64,000 nucleotides of DNA from Faecalicoccus pleomorphus DSM 20574 (GCF_000420345.1 NZ_ATUT01000005.1:1-64000), one strand, 5' to 3'. Positions 1 through 9,359 are shown, counted from the stretch's first letter. A program made the numbers and translations. Notes: generated by a model from the sequence alone, not told the origin.

Positions 1-473
1 CTTTACATGGGCGAATCAAAATGGGAACATCGTAAAACCTTGTATGAGTGCATACATAAAAGCGACTGGAACAAAGATGAAACCTTGATTATGAGATGAA
101 GTTGTTTGATATCAATAGTGATCTTATTGATTTCATGTGTCTTTATTTACAGAAGTTCTTTCGTATCATACAATATGCCGATCAGGAAAGATGGGACAAT
201 CTGTATAAGGATGCATTACTGCAAGAGATTGAAGAAGATATACTTCATCATGCCAATGTATTTGTGAATTTAAATCAAAAGTTTATACAAACACACAGTC
301 AGAAAAGAAGAGTCAATATGTGCAAAGCTGTAGAAAAACTTAAACAGGAATGTATTACAAAAAGTAAAACAGAAATCGCATTAAACATGTTATCTGAAGG
401 TTTACATCATAATCTTATTGCCGATATCACAAGGCTTAGCTTAGATGATGTTTTAAAACTATCTACACACTAA
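1..473 (+). pseudogene. Rpn-family recombination-promoting nuclease, 3' part, frameshifted
   Basis: The window opens inside a reading frame that encodes LYMGESKWEHRKTLYE and stops with TGA at 97-99. A second frame starts with ATG at 96, overlapping that stop (ATGA), and runs 125 residues to 473. Together they resemble the middle and C-terminal parts of the Rpn/PD-(D/E)XK transposase-like nucleases: the LYMGE..W motif, a helical stretch, and a C-terminal tail ending in a small predicted helix-turn-helix (MLSEGLHHNLIADITRLSLDDV). Family members are normally one continuous protein, so the frame change at about 96 most likely marks a frameshift. Translational coupling through the ATGA overlap is less likely because the second frame has no good ribosome site. 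The catalytic N-terminus lies outside the window. Confidence 0.6.
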
Positions 474-494
474 AAAGGCACGATGTGCCTTTTT
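472..494 (+). terminator. Intrinsic terminator after the Rpn fragment
   Basis: A ten-base stem (AAAAAGGCAC at 472-481 with GTGCCTTTTT at 485-494) closes a three-base loop. The U-rich 3' arm follows the stop codon directly. The A-rich 5' arm means it can also end minus-strand transcripts arriving from the lipoprotein gene. Confidence 0.75.
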
Positions 495-531
495 AGGTTA
501 TATAATGTTAGTTTTCTTATTATGAAAATTA

Positions 532-1533
532 TCATTCTTTATAACTTTCATTTTCCGTTGATAAAACGAGCACTGCCTGACTGCCACCTTGCGCAAGATC
601 CTGCACCATGTTTTCCACAGTAAATGATGTATCATATAAATAAGCCTGCGTTTCATCAATATATGCGATATATGAAAAATCTGAATCAAAAGGAAATATA
701 AGTGCATAACAGTTTTCCTGAGATTGTTTTTCTAAAGAAATATTGTATGAAAACTCATCACTTTGTCTTTCCACATTAAACTCTGAAAATATGGCACTAC
801 TAGGATTTGTTTTATTAATTTCAAGACATGTCACCAAAGAAAAGCCTTTGGCATTGATATCTGGCTTGCTGAAATAAGCAATATTATCGGCCGTTTCCTC
901 TGGAATTTCTTCTGTTTCTGGAATATTTGTTTTCTGTGCTAAAGCCGGTACATTGACGAAGGAGGTTTTTGTATAATCGATATCAAATGTCTTTTCTATA
1001 TTATCAATCATAACATTTAAGTTTTCCATAGACTCCTTTAACAAAGAAATAGAATCAAACCGCAAGGTCTGATCTTCCTGTACCTGTAATATCCCACTGG
1101 CAGTATTCTGTGAAATAAAATTACCATCTTCTAAAATCGTTTCTGTATATTTCATATCATACTTTGTAAATCCGGCATCCGTTGATGTTAACTCTAGTGA
1201 TTTTTGCTTAGTTCTTCCTAATGCGGCTTCCGTTTCCATCGTATATTGATATGCGATATACGGCTTATTTTTTGCATCCATTTGAAAGCTTAAAACACAT
1301 TCCTGCTGATCTCCGTATTGATGAATCGTCAATTCCGGATAATCCTTATCAACTGCCAAATCTTTTCCTTGTAGCCCGATGTACCAATCATCGCTCAGGT
1401 TACCGTTTTCATTCAAATAGCTCTCGATTTGATCGTATGTAATCGTCCAAAAGTCTAAAGAAGTTGATGGACTACAACCAATACCACCTAGACACAGAAG
1501 AAGACAAAAGCACACTTTTTTTATTGTTTTCAT
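532..1533 (-). CDS. Putative secreted lipoprotein, function unknown
   Basis: The protein has 333 residues when started at the ATG at 1531-1533, which sits behind an AGAAAGGA ribosome site; the frame extends further upstream but without one. The N-terminus is a lipoprotein signal: KK charges, a hydrophobic core and the lipobox LGGIGC, so it should be lipidated on Cys and held on the outer face of the membrane. The mature part is rich in Thr, Glu and Asp and looks like a soluble beta-rich extracellular domain. I do not recognise a family. It lies downstream of gpmI on the same strand but is separated by a strong terminator, so it is probably transcribed alone. Confidence 0.7.
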   Translation of the reverse strand: MKTIKKVCFCLLLCLGGIGCSPSTSLDFWTITYDQIESYLNENGNLSDDWYIGLQGKDLAVDKDYPELTIHQYGDQQECVLSFQMDAKNKPYIAYQYTMETEAALGRTKQKSLELTSTDAGFTKYDMKYTETILEDGNFISQNTASGILQVQEDQTLRFDSISLLKESMENLNVMIDNIEKTFDIDYTKTSFVNVPALAQKTNIPETEEIPEETADNIAYFSKPDINAKGFSLVTCLEINKTNPSSAIFSEFNVERQSDEFSYNISLEKQSQENCYALIFPFDSDFSYIAYIDETQAYLYDTSFTVENMVQDLAQGGSQAVLVLSTENESYKE

Positions 1534-1571
1534 ACCTATCCTTTCTATAAGCTGCCATTTTTTCTTCGCAA

Positions 1572-1605
1572 GCAAAAAAAGGATCAAAGCTTTCCTTCGA
1601 TCCTT
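1572..1605 (-). terminator. Terminator of gpmI
   Basis: On the minus strand AAGGATC (1605-1599) pairs with GATCCTT (1585-1579), followed by a run of seven T. It lies just past the gpmI stop and upstream of the lipoprotein start. Confidence 0.75.
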
Positions 1606-1619
1606 CCTAATTGTTTGTT

Positions 1620-3197
1620 TTACTTTTTCAACAAAGATTCATTCCAGTGTTCGTTTGGTTCTACACCTAAGAAATCAGCTACCGTGCTGGCGATATTTGA
1701 CAATCCTAAAGAATCATCCTGTTTTAATTCAACATTGGCTCCATATACAATGAATGGTACACGATTCAATGTATGTGAAGTTTTAGCCTTGATTGGCGCT
1801 CCTTCTTTTTTCGGTTTGTCATACATTTCATCGGCATTTCCGTGATCGGCTGTCACTAACAAGATACCGTTAACTTTATCAACCGCTTTGATCAATCTAG
1901 CCAAAGCCAAATCGACAGATTCTACACCAATGATCGTAGCCGGAAGACTTCCTGTATGTCCAACCATATCTCCATTTGGATAGTTGGTACGTAAGAAATC
2001 ATACTGTTGGCTTTCAATGGCTTCAATCAGCTGGTCAGTAATTTCGGCTGATTTCATCCAAGGGCGTTGTTCAAATGGAATGACATCACTAGGAATTTCC
2101 ACATAGGTCTCCAAAGCTTCATCGAATTTTTCAGAACGGTTTCCATTCCAGAAGTAAGTTACATGTCCATATTTCTGTGTTTCGGAAATCGCATATTCTT
2201 TGATCCCGTGTTTACACAATTCTTCTGTCAAAGTGTATTTGATTTTTGGTGGTTCTGTCAGATATTTGTGTGGAATATCCAGATCGGCATCATATTGCAG
2301 CATACCGGCATACATCACATTCGGCTTGCGTACACGATCGAATTTATCGAAGCTTTCATCCGTATCAAATGCTAAAGAAATCTCCTGAGCACGGTCACCA
2401 CGGAAGTTAAACAAAATTACACTATCGCCATCTTCGATGGTTCCAACCGGTTTACCGTCTTTGGCAATGACAAAGCCCGGCAGATCCTGGTCAATCACAC
2501 CTAATTCTTCACGATATGTTTCAATGGCTTGTGTAGCACTTTCAAACTGACGACCATCACCTAATACGTGGATGTGCCATCCTTTTTCAACCATACCCCA
2601 GTTAGCTTCGTAACGATCCATCGTGATCTGCATACGTCCACCACCACTGGCAATGCAGGCGTGGAATGTATCATCGTTTAATCCATTCATGAAGTTTTCA
2701 ATATCGTCCACATACGTCAATGCGCTGGTTTCCGGAACATCACGTCCATCTAATAATGCATGTACTCGAACTTCATGAATTCCTTCTTTTTTGGCCTGTT
2801 CGATCAAAGCCTTTAAGTGATTGATATGAGAATGTACGTTTCCATCACTCAAAAGACCCATGAAATGCATCGTGTGGCCTTTGGCATTTTCTACTAATTC
2901 TTTCCATGTTTTAGATTCAAACATTTCTTTTGTATCGATATTTTCATTGACAAGCTTGGCGCCCTGAGAATAGATTTGTCCACATCCGATCGCATTGTGA
3001 CCAACTTCAGAGTTTCCCATATCTCCATCACTTGGCAAACCAACAGCCAAACCATGAGCGCGCAGCTGCGTATGAGGGCATTCTTTCCATAATTTGTCTA
3101 AAGTAGGTTTATTGGCTAAGGCAACGGCATTTCCAAATTCACTGGCATTGATTCCGACACCGTCCATAACCACTAAGATTACAGGTCTTTTGTTCAT
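1620..3197 (-). CDS. gpmI: 2,3-bisphosphoglycerate-independent phosphoglycerate mutase
   Basis: Interconverts 3- and 2-phosphoglycerate in glycolysis using Mn2+ and a phosphoserine intermediate, in the cytoplasm. The 525-residue length fits the iPGM family. The alkaline-phosphatase-like metal site starts at VVMDGVG (Asp12) and the phosphorylated serine lies in DMGNSEVGHN (Ser63). HTGSLPA and TADHGNADEM, the C-terminal metal-binding segments, are present. The start codon has a GGAGG ribosome site about 8 bases upstream. It has its own promoter and terminator and is not in the usual gap-pgk-tpi-gpmI-eno cluster within this window. Confidence 0.97.
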   Translation of the reverse strand: MNKRPVILVVMDGVGINASEFGNAVALANKPTLDKLWKECPHTQLRAHGLAVGLPSDGDMGNSEVGHNAIGCGQIYSQGAKLVNENIDTKEMFESKTWKELVENAKGHTMHFMGLLSDGNVHSHINHLKALIEQAKKEGIHEVRVHALLDGRDVPETSALTYVDDIENFMNGLNDDTFHACIASGGGRMQITMDRYEANWGMVEKGWHIHVLGDGRQFESATQAIETYREELGVIDQDLPGFVIAKDGKPVGTIEDGDSVILFNFRGDRAQEISLAFDTDESFDKFDRVRKPNVMYAGMLQYDADLDIPHKYLTEPPKIKYTLTEELCKHGIKEYAISETQKYGHVTYFWNGNRSEKFDEALETYVEIPSDVIPFEQRPWMKSAEITDQLIEAIESQQYDFLRTNYPNGDMVGHTGSLPATIIGVESVDLALARLIKAVDKVNGILLVTADHGNADEMYDKPKKEGAPIKAKTSHTLNRVPFIVYGANVELKQDDSLGLSNIASTVADFLGVEPNEHWNESLLKK

Positions 3198-3223
3198 ATT
3201 TGTTCCTCCATTTTATCGACATA

Positions 3224-3252
3224 AATATACCACTAACCATCACTAAATTCAA
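3224..3252 (-). promoter_or_regulatory. Predicted gpmI promoter
   Basis: On the minus strand TTGAAT (3252-3247) and TATATT (3229-3224) are separated by exactly 17 bases, about 27 bases upstream of the gpmI start. Confidence 0.55.
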
Positions 3253-3267
3253 TGTAATATGCCTGGA

Positions 3268-4023
3268 CTAACCGGCAATCCACCCACCATCGACAACTAA
3301 GGTATCCCCATTGATATACTGTGATTCATCGCTGGCCAAAAAGAGTGCAGCAGCCGCAATATCTTCCGGCGCTCCAGGCTGTGGTGCTGCGGCCAAAACC
3401 TTTTGTACTCGTGCATACCCATTTGGATTAGGCATTCCCATGGAATTGGCAATTTCCGTTTGAATACCGCCAGGTGCAATCGCATTGCATCGAATATGAT
3501 CCGGAATATACATGAATGCGGTATTTCTGGTCATCGCCAACAAAGCCGCCTTACTGGCACAATAAATAGCACCGGCGGCCGTTCTCATACCGCCGACACT
3601 GGCGACATTGATGATATTGCCATGACCTTGTTCCTTAAAAACAGAAACCGCTTTTCGCATGGCACACATCGGTCCATATACATTAACCTTCATCACTTGT
3701 TCATACTTTTCATCTGTGGCATCTCCTATACCGGACATATCATCCATGATGCCGGCATTGTTGACCAAAACATCCAGCTTTCCAAAATGTTGAACGGCCA
3801 GTTCGATCATCTTTTCATTATCTTCTTTTTTGGATACATCGCCCTGGAAAACCAGCACCTGCCCCTTTTCCTGCGCCAGACTTTCCTTTAAAGCATCCAA
3901 TCTTTCCTTCCTTCGAGCGACAGCCACAACCAAAGCTCCTTCTTTGACAAAGCGCTCCACAATGGCTTTTCCCATACCGGAACTGGCTCCTGTTACTACG
4001 ATTGATTTCTCTTTTAGACGCAT
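3268..4023 (-). CDS. SDR-family NAD(P)-dependent oxidoreductase
   Basis: A classical short-chain dehydrogenase of 251 residues with a Rossmann fold. The cofactor loop is TGASSGMG (residues 11-18), NNAG lies at 88-91, and the catalytic set is Ser142, Tyr154 and Lys158 (YCASK). The C-terminal SQYINGDTLVVDGGW is typical of the FabG/3-oxoacyl reductase-like branch. Gut relatives of this shape include sugar, hydroxysteroid and 3-oxoacyl reductases, and the sequence alone does not separate them. The arginines in AVARRK after beta-2 suggest an NADP(H) preference. The start has a strong AAGGAGG site. It lies between nhaC and gpmI on the same strand with a terminator before it, so it is probably monocistronic. 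Confidence 0.85.
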   Translation of the reverse strand: MRLKEKSIVVTGASSGMGKAIVERFVKEGALVVAVARRKERLDALKESLAQEKGQVLVFQGDVSKKEDNEKMIELAVQHFGKLDVLVNNAGIMDDMSGIGDATDEKYEQVMKVNVYGPMCAMRKAVSVFKEQGHGNIINVASVGGMRTAAGAIYCASKAALLAMTRNTAFMYIPDHIRCNAIAPGGIQTEIANSMGMPNPNGYARVQKVLAAAPQPGAPEDIAAAALFLASDESQYINGDTLVVDGGWIAG

Positions 4024-4065
4024 TTTTCATACCTCCTTCTACTTTTTATTATATCGTAAATCCCA

Positions 4066-4089
4066 CAAAAAAAGCGCCCTAAGACGCTT
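4066..4089 (-). terminator. Terminator of nhaC
   Basis: On the minus strand AAGCG (4089-4085) pairs with CGCTT (4076-4072), extended by a G-U and a G-C pair, and runs into seven T. It overlaps the nhaC stop codon. A TATAAT (4053-4048, minus) just downstream may be the -10 of the SDR gene. Confidence 0.65.
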
Positions 4090-5518
4090 ATTTGACAAGA
4101 GGTGTGGCACCGGCTTTTTGGCGGCCCCACATCTTTTCTCCCTTCGTATTCCACATACCGATTCCGGTAACAGAACATAGAATGGAAAAGACAGGTACCA
4201 GGAATATAAACCAACAATAGGGAATGTAAGAAGCGTCCACATTGAGCACGCTCATAACATAAATAGTCGCAACGCCCCAGGGAACGATTGGTGCACTTAA
4301 AGTACCGGCATCTTCCAACGTTCTTGATAAGACCTTACGATGGATTCCCATGCGATCAAAAGCTTCTTCAAACGTTTGTTCGGTAACGATGATCGACACA
4401 ATTTGTCCACCGGCAGCCAAGAAATTCACCACGTAACAGTAAATCAATGTCGTAAACACTAAAACAACGCGGTTTTTGATAAACTTCAATAATACATTAC
4501 GCGCAATGACATCCAGGATACCGGTCGAAGTGATGACCGCACCCATGACAGAAGCCATCATAAAGATACCCAACAATTCCATCATGCTGGTGACACCGCC
4601 ACGATTTAACATCGGATCGACAATCGCAACCCCAGTTTCAATACTAAAACCATTAAACGCATAATTCATCAAATCGACAAAGCCTACGCCTTGAAAAACC
4701 ATGGCAAAAATAGCACTGATAATAACGGTCAAGCCCATCCCCAAAATTGCCGGCATCTTAAATACAGAAACCAGTAAAACTAGAATGGCCGGAAGAATCA
4801 AGATCAATGACATATTAAAATGCTCTTCCAATGTGGACATGATCAGCTGCGACTGACTGGCATCCATAGATCCGGCGCCAAAGGCAAATCCGGCAATCGC
4901 AAATAAAACGATCGCAATCAAGGCCGCCGGCAGTGTTGTGTACATCATTGATCCGATATGATCATATAACGGAACCTTACTGACACCACTTGCCATATTG
5001 GTCGTATCCGATAATGGTGACATTTTATCACCTAACCAGGCCCCGGATACGATAGCACCTACTACAAGTGGAATCGATATATCGGTTGTCATGGCAATAC
5101 CGACCATCGCCAATCCCATCGTGGCCACCGAACCAAAAGAGGTCCCAGTAAAAATTGAAGTGACACTGCTCAAAATAAAAGCAAGCGGCACCAGGATCGT
5201 CGGTGAAATCAGCTCCATACCATAATACATTAAAGCCGGAACTGTTCCCGAAGCCATCCATATCCCCACTAACATACCTACCATTAAGACAATTAAGAAA
5301 GTTGGCGTACTGTCCGCAATTACATTTTTGATCGTTTTTTCAATTTCATCCCATGAAATTCCCAAAGCCAGGGCAATGCCTACCGCAACGACTGCGCCTA
5401 AAAAAATGGAAATCGTCGTGTTTACCCCCAGGTTGATCAAAACCACCAAGACCGCAATGATCAACAAAAATGATGTTAACGCAAATAACGTCGTTGGCTC
5501 TTTTCTTACTCTTTTCAT
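4088..5518 (-). CDS. nhaC: Na+/H+ antiporter, NhaC family
   Basis: Integral membrane exchanger that expels Na+ for H+. About a dozen hydrophobic segments run the full length, with the family-typical GTSFGSVATMG and SGAWLGDKMSPLSDTTN stretches (conserved polar and Asp residues in membrane helices). The ATG at 5516-5518 (476 residues) is chosen because an AAGAAGGG site lies about 9 bases upstream; an in-frame ATG three codons earlier (5525-5527) overlaps the stop of the upstream hydrolase (ATGA) and would also allow coupled translation. Either way it is cotranscribed with the hydrolase. Confidence 0.9.
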   Translation of the reverse strand: MKRVRKEPTTLFALTSFLLIIAVLVVLINLGVNTTISIFLGAVVAVGIALALGISWDEIEKTIKNVIADSTPTFLIVLMVGMLVGIWMASGTVPALMYYGMELISPTILVPLAFILSSVTSIFTGTSFGSVATMGLAMVGIAMTTDISIPLVVGAIVSGAWLGDKMSPLSDTTNMASGVSKVPLYDHIGSMMYTTLPAALIAIVLFAIAGFAFGAGSMDASQSQLIMSTLEEHFNMSLILILPAILVLLVSVFKMPAILGMGLTVIISAIFAMVFQGVGFVDLMNYAFNGFSIETGVAIVDPMLNRGGVTSMMELLGIFMMASVMGAVITSTGILDVIARNVLLKFIKNRVVLVFTTLIYCYVVNFLAAGGQIVSIIVTEQTFEEAFDRMGIHRKVLSRTLEDAGTLSAPIVPWGVATIYVMSVLNVDASYIPYCWFIFLVPVFSILCSVTGIGMWNTKGEKMWGRQKAGATPLVK

Positions 5519-5523
5519 ACCTC

Positions 5524-6303
5524 TCATCCCTTCTTTAATTCATTACACAAAAATCGCAAGGCACTCTCCATTCGTGCTTTTCGATATGGCACCGAAGTGA
5601 AACGATGCTCAGCCCCTGAAACGATCAACAAATCCGCTCGATCACCATACATGTCTTTGAGCTTTCGTGAAACATCACATGAAGCTGTGATATCCTGATC
5701 GCCATGAACCAGATTGACCCGCTTATCAAATTGTGAAGCAATCGCATACGGATCGATACCCAGACAATCTTTATAAAAATCAAGGGATAAACGAAGTCCT
5801 TCCACATCCGCATAGCCTTTTTCTTCGATATCCGATACATCTTGTCCACAAAGATTTTTTTCACGCATGTTATAGACAAGATCCAGCGCCGGACACCATA
5901 GGCTTAACGCCTTGACCTTTTCTTTTCTTAATCCGGCTACCATGCCGGCAACACAACCACCCAAGGATAAACCATGCAGAGCAATTCGTGATGAGTCCAC
6001 AAAAGGTAATGCATCTACATAGTCCAGGATATCTAATCCATTCTGTACCTCACGGGATACCGTAATATCTTCAAAGCAACCATCGCTTTCTCCGCTACCT
6101 AAAAAGTCAAACCGCACTGAGCCGATTCCTCTTTCACACAACCGCCTGGAAAGTTCCGTATGCACAAAGTTGATCTCATTTCGATCGTCTTGAAAGCCAT
6201 GAAACAAGATCACAAACGGAATCTTTTCATTCCTGTTTTCGGGTATATGCATCATACCGCGCAAGGTATAGCCCATGCTGTTGATTTCTACATATTTTTC
6301 CAT
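5524..6303 (-). CDS. Alpha/beta hydrolase, serine esterase type
   Basis: A soluble 259-residue hydrolase of the fold used by acyl and cinnamoyl esterases. The oxyanion region is LFHGFQDD, the nucleophile elbow is GLSLGG (Ser113), the acid is likely the Asp in HGDQD, and the base the His in GAEHRF, which completes the triad. No signal peptide is visible, so it acts inside the cell. The ATG at 6301-6303 is preferred over an upstream in-frame start because of an AGGAAGGG ribosome site. It is the first gene of a two-gene unit with nhaC, its stop overlapping the possible upstream start of that gene. The substrate cannot be told from sequence. Confidence 0.85.
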   Translation of the reverse strand: MEKYVEINSMGYTLRGMMHIPENRNEKIPFVILFHGFQDDRNEINFVHTELSRRLCERGIGSVRFDFLGSGESDGCFEDITVSREVQNGLDILDYVDALPFVDSSRIALHGLSLGGCVAGMVAGLRKEKVKALSLWCPALDLVYNMREKNLCGQDVSDIEEKGYADVEGLRLSLDFYKDCLGIDPYAIASQFDKRVNLVHGDQDITASCDVSRKLKDMYGDRADLLIVSGAEHRFTSVPYRKARMESALRFLCNELKKG

Positions 6304-6482
6304 ACCGTTTCCCTTCCTAAAATCTTCCTTATTTTGCACCTAAATATCATTTTTGTCAATATTTCATGAATATATGTTCTCATTTTATGAACATTTTTAT
6401 ATTCTCCTTCTTTTTCAGTTTGCACTTTTTAAGAAGTAAAGTTTTTTTGTATAAACTCCCTTTATCTAAAGGAGGTGTCCAA

Positions 6483-6511
6483 AAAGGTCTCGATTTTGAC
6501 CTTGTTTTTTT
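6483..6511 (+). promoter_or_regulatory. Terminator-like hairpin upstream of nrdD
   Basis: AAAGGTC and GACCTT around an eight-base loop are followed by a long T run (6504-6511). No plus-strand gene precedes it, so it either ends stray antisense transcripts or forms part of an nrdD leader. Confidence 0.4.
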
Positions 6512-6529
6512 ATCTAAAATCGATATACT
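6502..6529 (+). promoter_or_regulatory. Predicted nrdD promoter
   Basis: TTGTTT (6502-6507) and TATACT (6524-6529) are separated by 16 bases. The start would fall near 6536, just before the palindrome at 6546-6571. Confidence 0.45.
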
Positions 6530-6545
6530 AGAAGTACAGTTAACA

Positions 6546-6571
6546 AAAATAGTTGAACGTTCAACTATTTT
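6546..6571 (+). promoter_or_regulatory. 26-bp perfect palindrome in the nrdD 5' region
   Basis: The two 13-base halves are exact reverse complements, centred on the C/G at 6558/6559 with the core TTGAACGTTCAA. The position, just downstream of the predicted start site and 25 bases before the nrdD ATG, suits an operator. It could also fold into an RNA hairpin with a T-rich 3' side. It does not match the NrdR box that I would expect at an nrd gene. Confidence 0.5.
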
Positions 6572-6596
6572 TTAAATAGATAAAGGAGAATGCATC

Positions 6597-8771
6597 ATGA
6601 AAGTCATCAAACGAAGCGGTGAAGAAGTCATTTTTGATGTTCAAAAGATTGAAAATGCCATCCGAAAAGCCAACAAAGCAACCTCTCATTCCCAGATGAG
6701 TGAGGCAACCATTTTAAAGATTTCAAAACAGGTAGAGGCCCAGTGCAAGGCCATGAAACGAAGCCCCAGTGTAGAAGAAATTCAGGATATGGTAGAAACC
6801 GCCATTATGAAAGAACAATATTATTCGGTGGCACACAACTATATTACCTATCGTTACGAAAGAGCCTTGGTTCGTAAAGCCAACTCAACTGACCAGCAAA
6901 TTTTAAGCTTGTTAGAAAGAAACAATGAAGAAGTAAAACAGGAAAACTCTAACAAAAACCCTTTGGTCAACAGTGTACAACGTGATTACATGGCCGGCGA
7001 AGTTTCTAAAGATATCACAAAGCGTTTCTTATTACCACAGGATATCATTGAAGCTCATGAGCAGGGATTGATTCACTTTCATGATTCGGACTACTTTGCC
7101 CAGCACATGCATAACTGTTGCTTAGTTAACCTGGAAGATATGTTACAAAATGGAACTGTAATTTCGGAAACCATGATTGAAAAACCACACAGCTTTTCAA
7201 CCGCCTGTAACATCGCAACCCAGATTATCGCACAGGTGGCAAGCTCGCAATACGGAGGACAAAGTATCACCTTGTCTCATTTAGCTCCTTTTGTACAAAT
7301 CAGCCGTGAAAAGGCTCGTAAAGAAGTCAAAGATGAGTTTGAAGCCATGAACATGGATGTCATCGAAGAAAAAATCAATCAGATTGCCGAAATGCGTGTA
7401 CTTCGTGAAATCGAAAAAGGAGTACAGATGATCCAGTACCAGGTCATCACTTTAATGACAACCAACGGACAAGCCCCATTCGTAACCGTATTCATGTACC
7501 TGGATGAAGTCGAAGAAGGACAGACTCGCGATGACTTGGCTTTGATTATCGAAGAAGTTCTAAAACAAAGAATGCAGGGTGTAAAAAACGAAAAAGGCGT
7601 TTGGATCACTCCGGCCTTCCCAAAACTGATCTATGTTTTAGAAGAAGACAACATTCATAAAACAAGTAAATACTATTATTTGACAGAATTAGCTGCCAAG
7701 TGTACTGCCAAACGTATGGTTCCGGATTACATTTCCGAAAAGATGATGAAGCAGCTTAAAGTTGATCAAAACGGAAACGGACAATGTTATCCATGTATGG
7801 GATGCCGTTCTTTCTTAACACCATATGTGGATGAAAATGGAAAGCCAAAATATTACGGACGCTTTAACCAGGGCGTTGTTACAATCAACCTTGTTGATGT
7901 AGCCTGCTCTTCCAAGGGCGATGAAAAACGCTTCTGGAAGATCATGGATGAAAGACTGGATCTTTGTTACAGAGCATTGATGTGTCGTCACAACCGATTA
8001 AAGGGCACTCCAAGTGATGTAGCACCTATCTTATGGCAAAATGGTGCCTTAGCTCGACTGGAAAAAGGCGAAACGATCGATAAGTTATTATATGGTGGAT
8101 ACTCTACAATCTCCTTAGGCTATGCCGGACTTTGTGAGTGTGTACAATATATGACCGGTGTTCCTCACACAGAAGAGCCGGGTACTAGCTTTGGATTAAA
8201 AGTAATGCAGTATTTAAACGATGCCTGCGCCAAATGGAAAAAAGAAAACAACATGGATTTCTCTTTATATGGAACACCAATGGAATCAACAACCTATAAG
8301 TTTGCCAAAAAACTGCAGGATCGCTTTGGCGTTATTCCAAAAGTAACCGATAAAAACTACATCACAAACAGCTATCATGTACACGTAACTGAGGAAATCA
8401 ACGCCTTTGATAAACTAACTTTTGAAGCACAGTTCCAGAAGTTATCACCAGGCGGCGCCATCAGCTATGTAGAAGTACCAAATATGGAAAATAACATTCC
8501 AGCTGTATTGTCAGTAATCGAACATATCTATAATCACATCATGTATGCCGAATTGAATACGAAGAGCGATTATTGCCAAGTCTGCGGCTATACCGGTGAA
8601 ATCCAGATCGTAGAAGACGAAAATCACAAACTGGTATGGGAATGCCCGAACTGCGGAAACCGCGATCAGGAAAAAATGAATGTAGCCCGTCGTACCTGCG
8701 GTTATATCGGAACGCAGTTCTGGAATCAGGGACGTACACAGGAAATCAAAGAACGCGTACTACATTTGTAA
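6597..8771 (+). CDS. nrdD: Anaerobic ribonucleoside-triphosphate reductase (class III)
   Basis: Reduces ribonucleoside triphosphates to deoxyribonucleotides without oxygen, using a glycyl radical made by NrdG and, in this family, formate as reductant. An ATP-cone allosteric domain covers about residues 1-90 (VIKRSGEEV start). The catalytic barrel follows. Near the C-terminus two CxxC pairs (CQVC, CPNC) form the zinc site, and the radical glycine is Gly702 in RRTCGYIG. Length (724) is typical. The ATG follows AAAGGAG. A strong hairpin separates it from nrdG, but the two lie close together and work as a pair. Confidence 0.97.
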   Translation: MKVIKRSGEEVIFDVQKIENAIRKANKATSHSQMSEATILKISKQVEAQCKAMKRSPSVEEIQDMVETAIMKEQYYSVAHNYITYRYERALVRKANSTDQQILSLLERNNEEVKQENSNKNPLVNSVQRDYMAGEVSKDITKRFLLPQDIIEAHEQGLIHFHDSDYFAQHMHNCCLVNLEDMLQNGTVISETMIEKPHSFSTACNIATQIIAQVASSQYGGQSITLSHLAPFVQISREKARKEVKDEFEAMNMDVIEEKINQIAEMRVLREIEKGVQMIQYQVITLMTTNGQAPFVTVFMYLDEVEEGQTRDDLALIIEEVLKQRMQGVKNEKGVWITPAFPKLIYVLEEDNIHKTSKYYYLTELAAKCTAKRMVPDYISEKMMKQLKVDQNGNGQCYPCMGCRSFLTPYVDENGKPKYYGRFNQGVVTINLVDVACSSKGDEKRFWKIMDERLDLCYRALMCRHNRLKGTPSDVAPILWQNGALARLEKGETIDKLLYGGYSTISLGYAGLCECVQYMTGVPHTEEPGTSFGLKVMQYLNDACAKWKKENNMDFSLYGTPMESTTYKFAKKLQDRFGVIPKVTDKNYITNSYHVHVTEEINAFDKLTFEAQFQKLSPGGAISYVEVPNMENNIPAVLSVIEHIYNHIMYAELNTKSDYCQVCGYTGEIQIVEDENHKLVWECPNCGNRDQEKMNVARRTCGYIGTQFWNQGRTQEIKERVLHL

Positions 8772-8797
8772 AAAAGAGAGATTTTCTCTCTTTTTTT
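8771..8797 (+). terminator. Terminator-like hairpin between nrdD and nrdG
   Basis: An 11-bp perfect stem (8771-8781 with 8785-8795) with a three-base loop runs into T. A TATAAT about 15 bases later may allow separate expression of nrdG, so this hairpin probably sets the NrdD:NrdG ratio. Confidence 0.6.
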
Positions 8798-8837
8798 ATC
8801 CATTTCCCTATATAATAAAAACAGAAGAGGTTAAAAC

Positions 8838-9359
8838 ATGAACTACGGAAATATAAAACATTATGACATTGCCGATGGTGAAGGTGTTCGCGTCACCTTA
8901 TTTGTATCCGGCTGCACGAATTGTTGTCCTGGCTGCTTTCAGCCCGAAACATGGGATTTTAACTATGGAAAACCTTACACAAAAGAAACAGAACAGGAAA
9001 TTCTGGAAGCTTTAAAGCCCGGCTATATTCAAGGATTAACTTTATTAGGAGGAGAGCCCTTTGAGCCTGAAAATCAAAGAGAGCTGGTTCATCTTTTAAA
9101 AAAAGTAAAAGAAACCTATCCTGATAAAGATATCTGGTCTTATACCGGCTTTATCCTGGATCAAGATTTATTAGAAGGTGGAAGAAGGTATTGTGAAGTA
9201 ACCGATGAAATGCTTTCGTATATTGATGTATTGGTGGATGGTCCTTTTAAACAGGAACAAAAAAATATTGCTTTAGCTTTTCGTGGCAGCGAAAACCAAA
9301 GAGTCATTGATTTAAAAAAGAGCTTACAAGAAAAAGAAGTTATCCTATATTTAGAATAA
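8838..9359 (+). CDS. nrdG: Anaerobic ribonucleotide reductase activating protein
   Basis: Radical SAM enzyme that abstracts a hydrogen from the NrdD glycine. The 173-residue size is usual. The [4Fe-4S] motif is Cys26-x3-Cys30-x2-Cys33, followed by GCFQPETWDF, and the SAM-binding GGEPF is present at about residue 75. The ribosome site is AGAAGAGG. Its last codons and stop form one arm of the terminator at 9332-9370. Confidence 0.96.
   Translation: MNYGNIKHYDIADGEGVRVTLFVSGCTNCCPGCFQPETWDFNYGKPYTKETEQEILEALKPGYIQGLTLLGGEPFEPENQRELVHLLKKVKETYPDKDIWSYTGFILDQDLLEGGRRYCEVTDEMLSYIDVLVDGPFKQEQKNIALAFRGSENQRVIDLKKSLQEKEVILYLE

Noticed and set aside
6597-9359. NrdD/NrdG as part of the unknown glycyl radical system
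   Set aside because: They match class III ribonucleotide reductase throughout and are far from the other operon.
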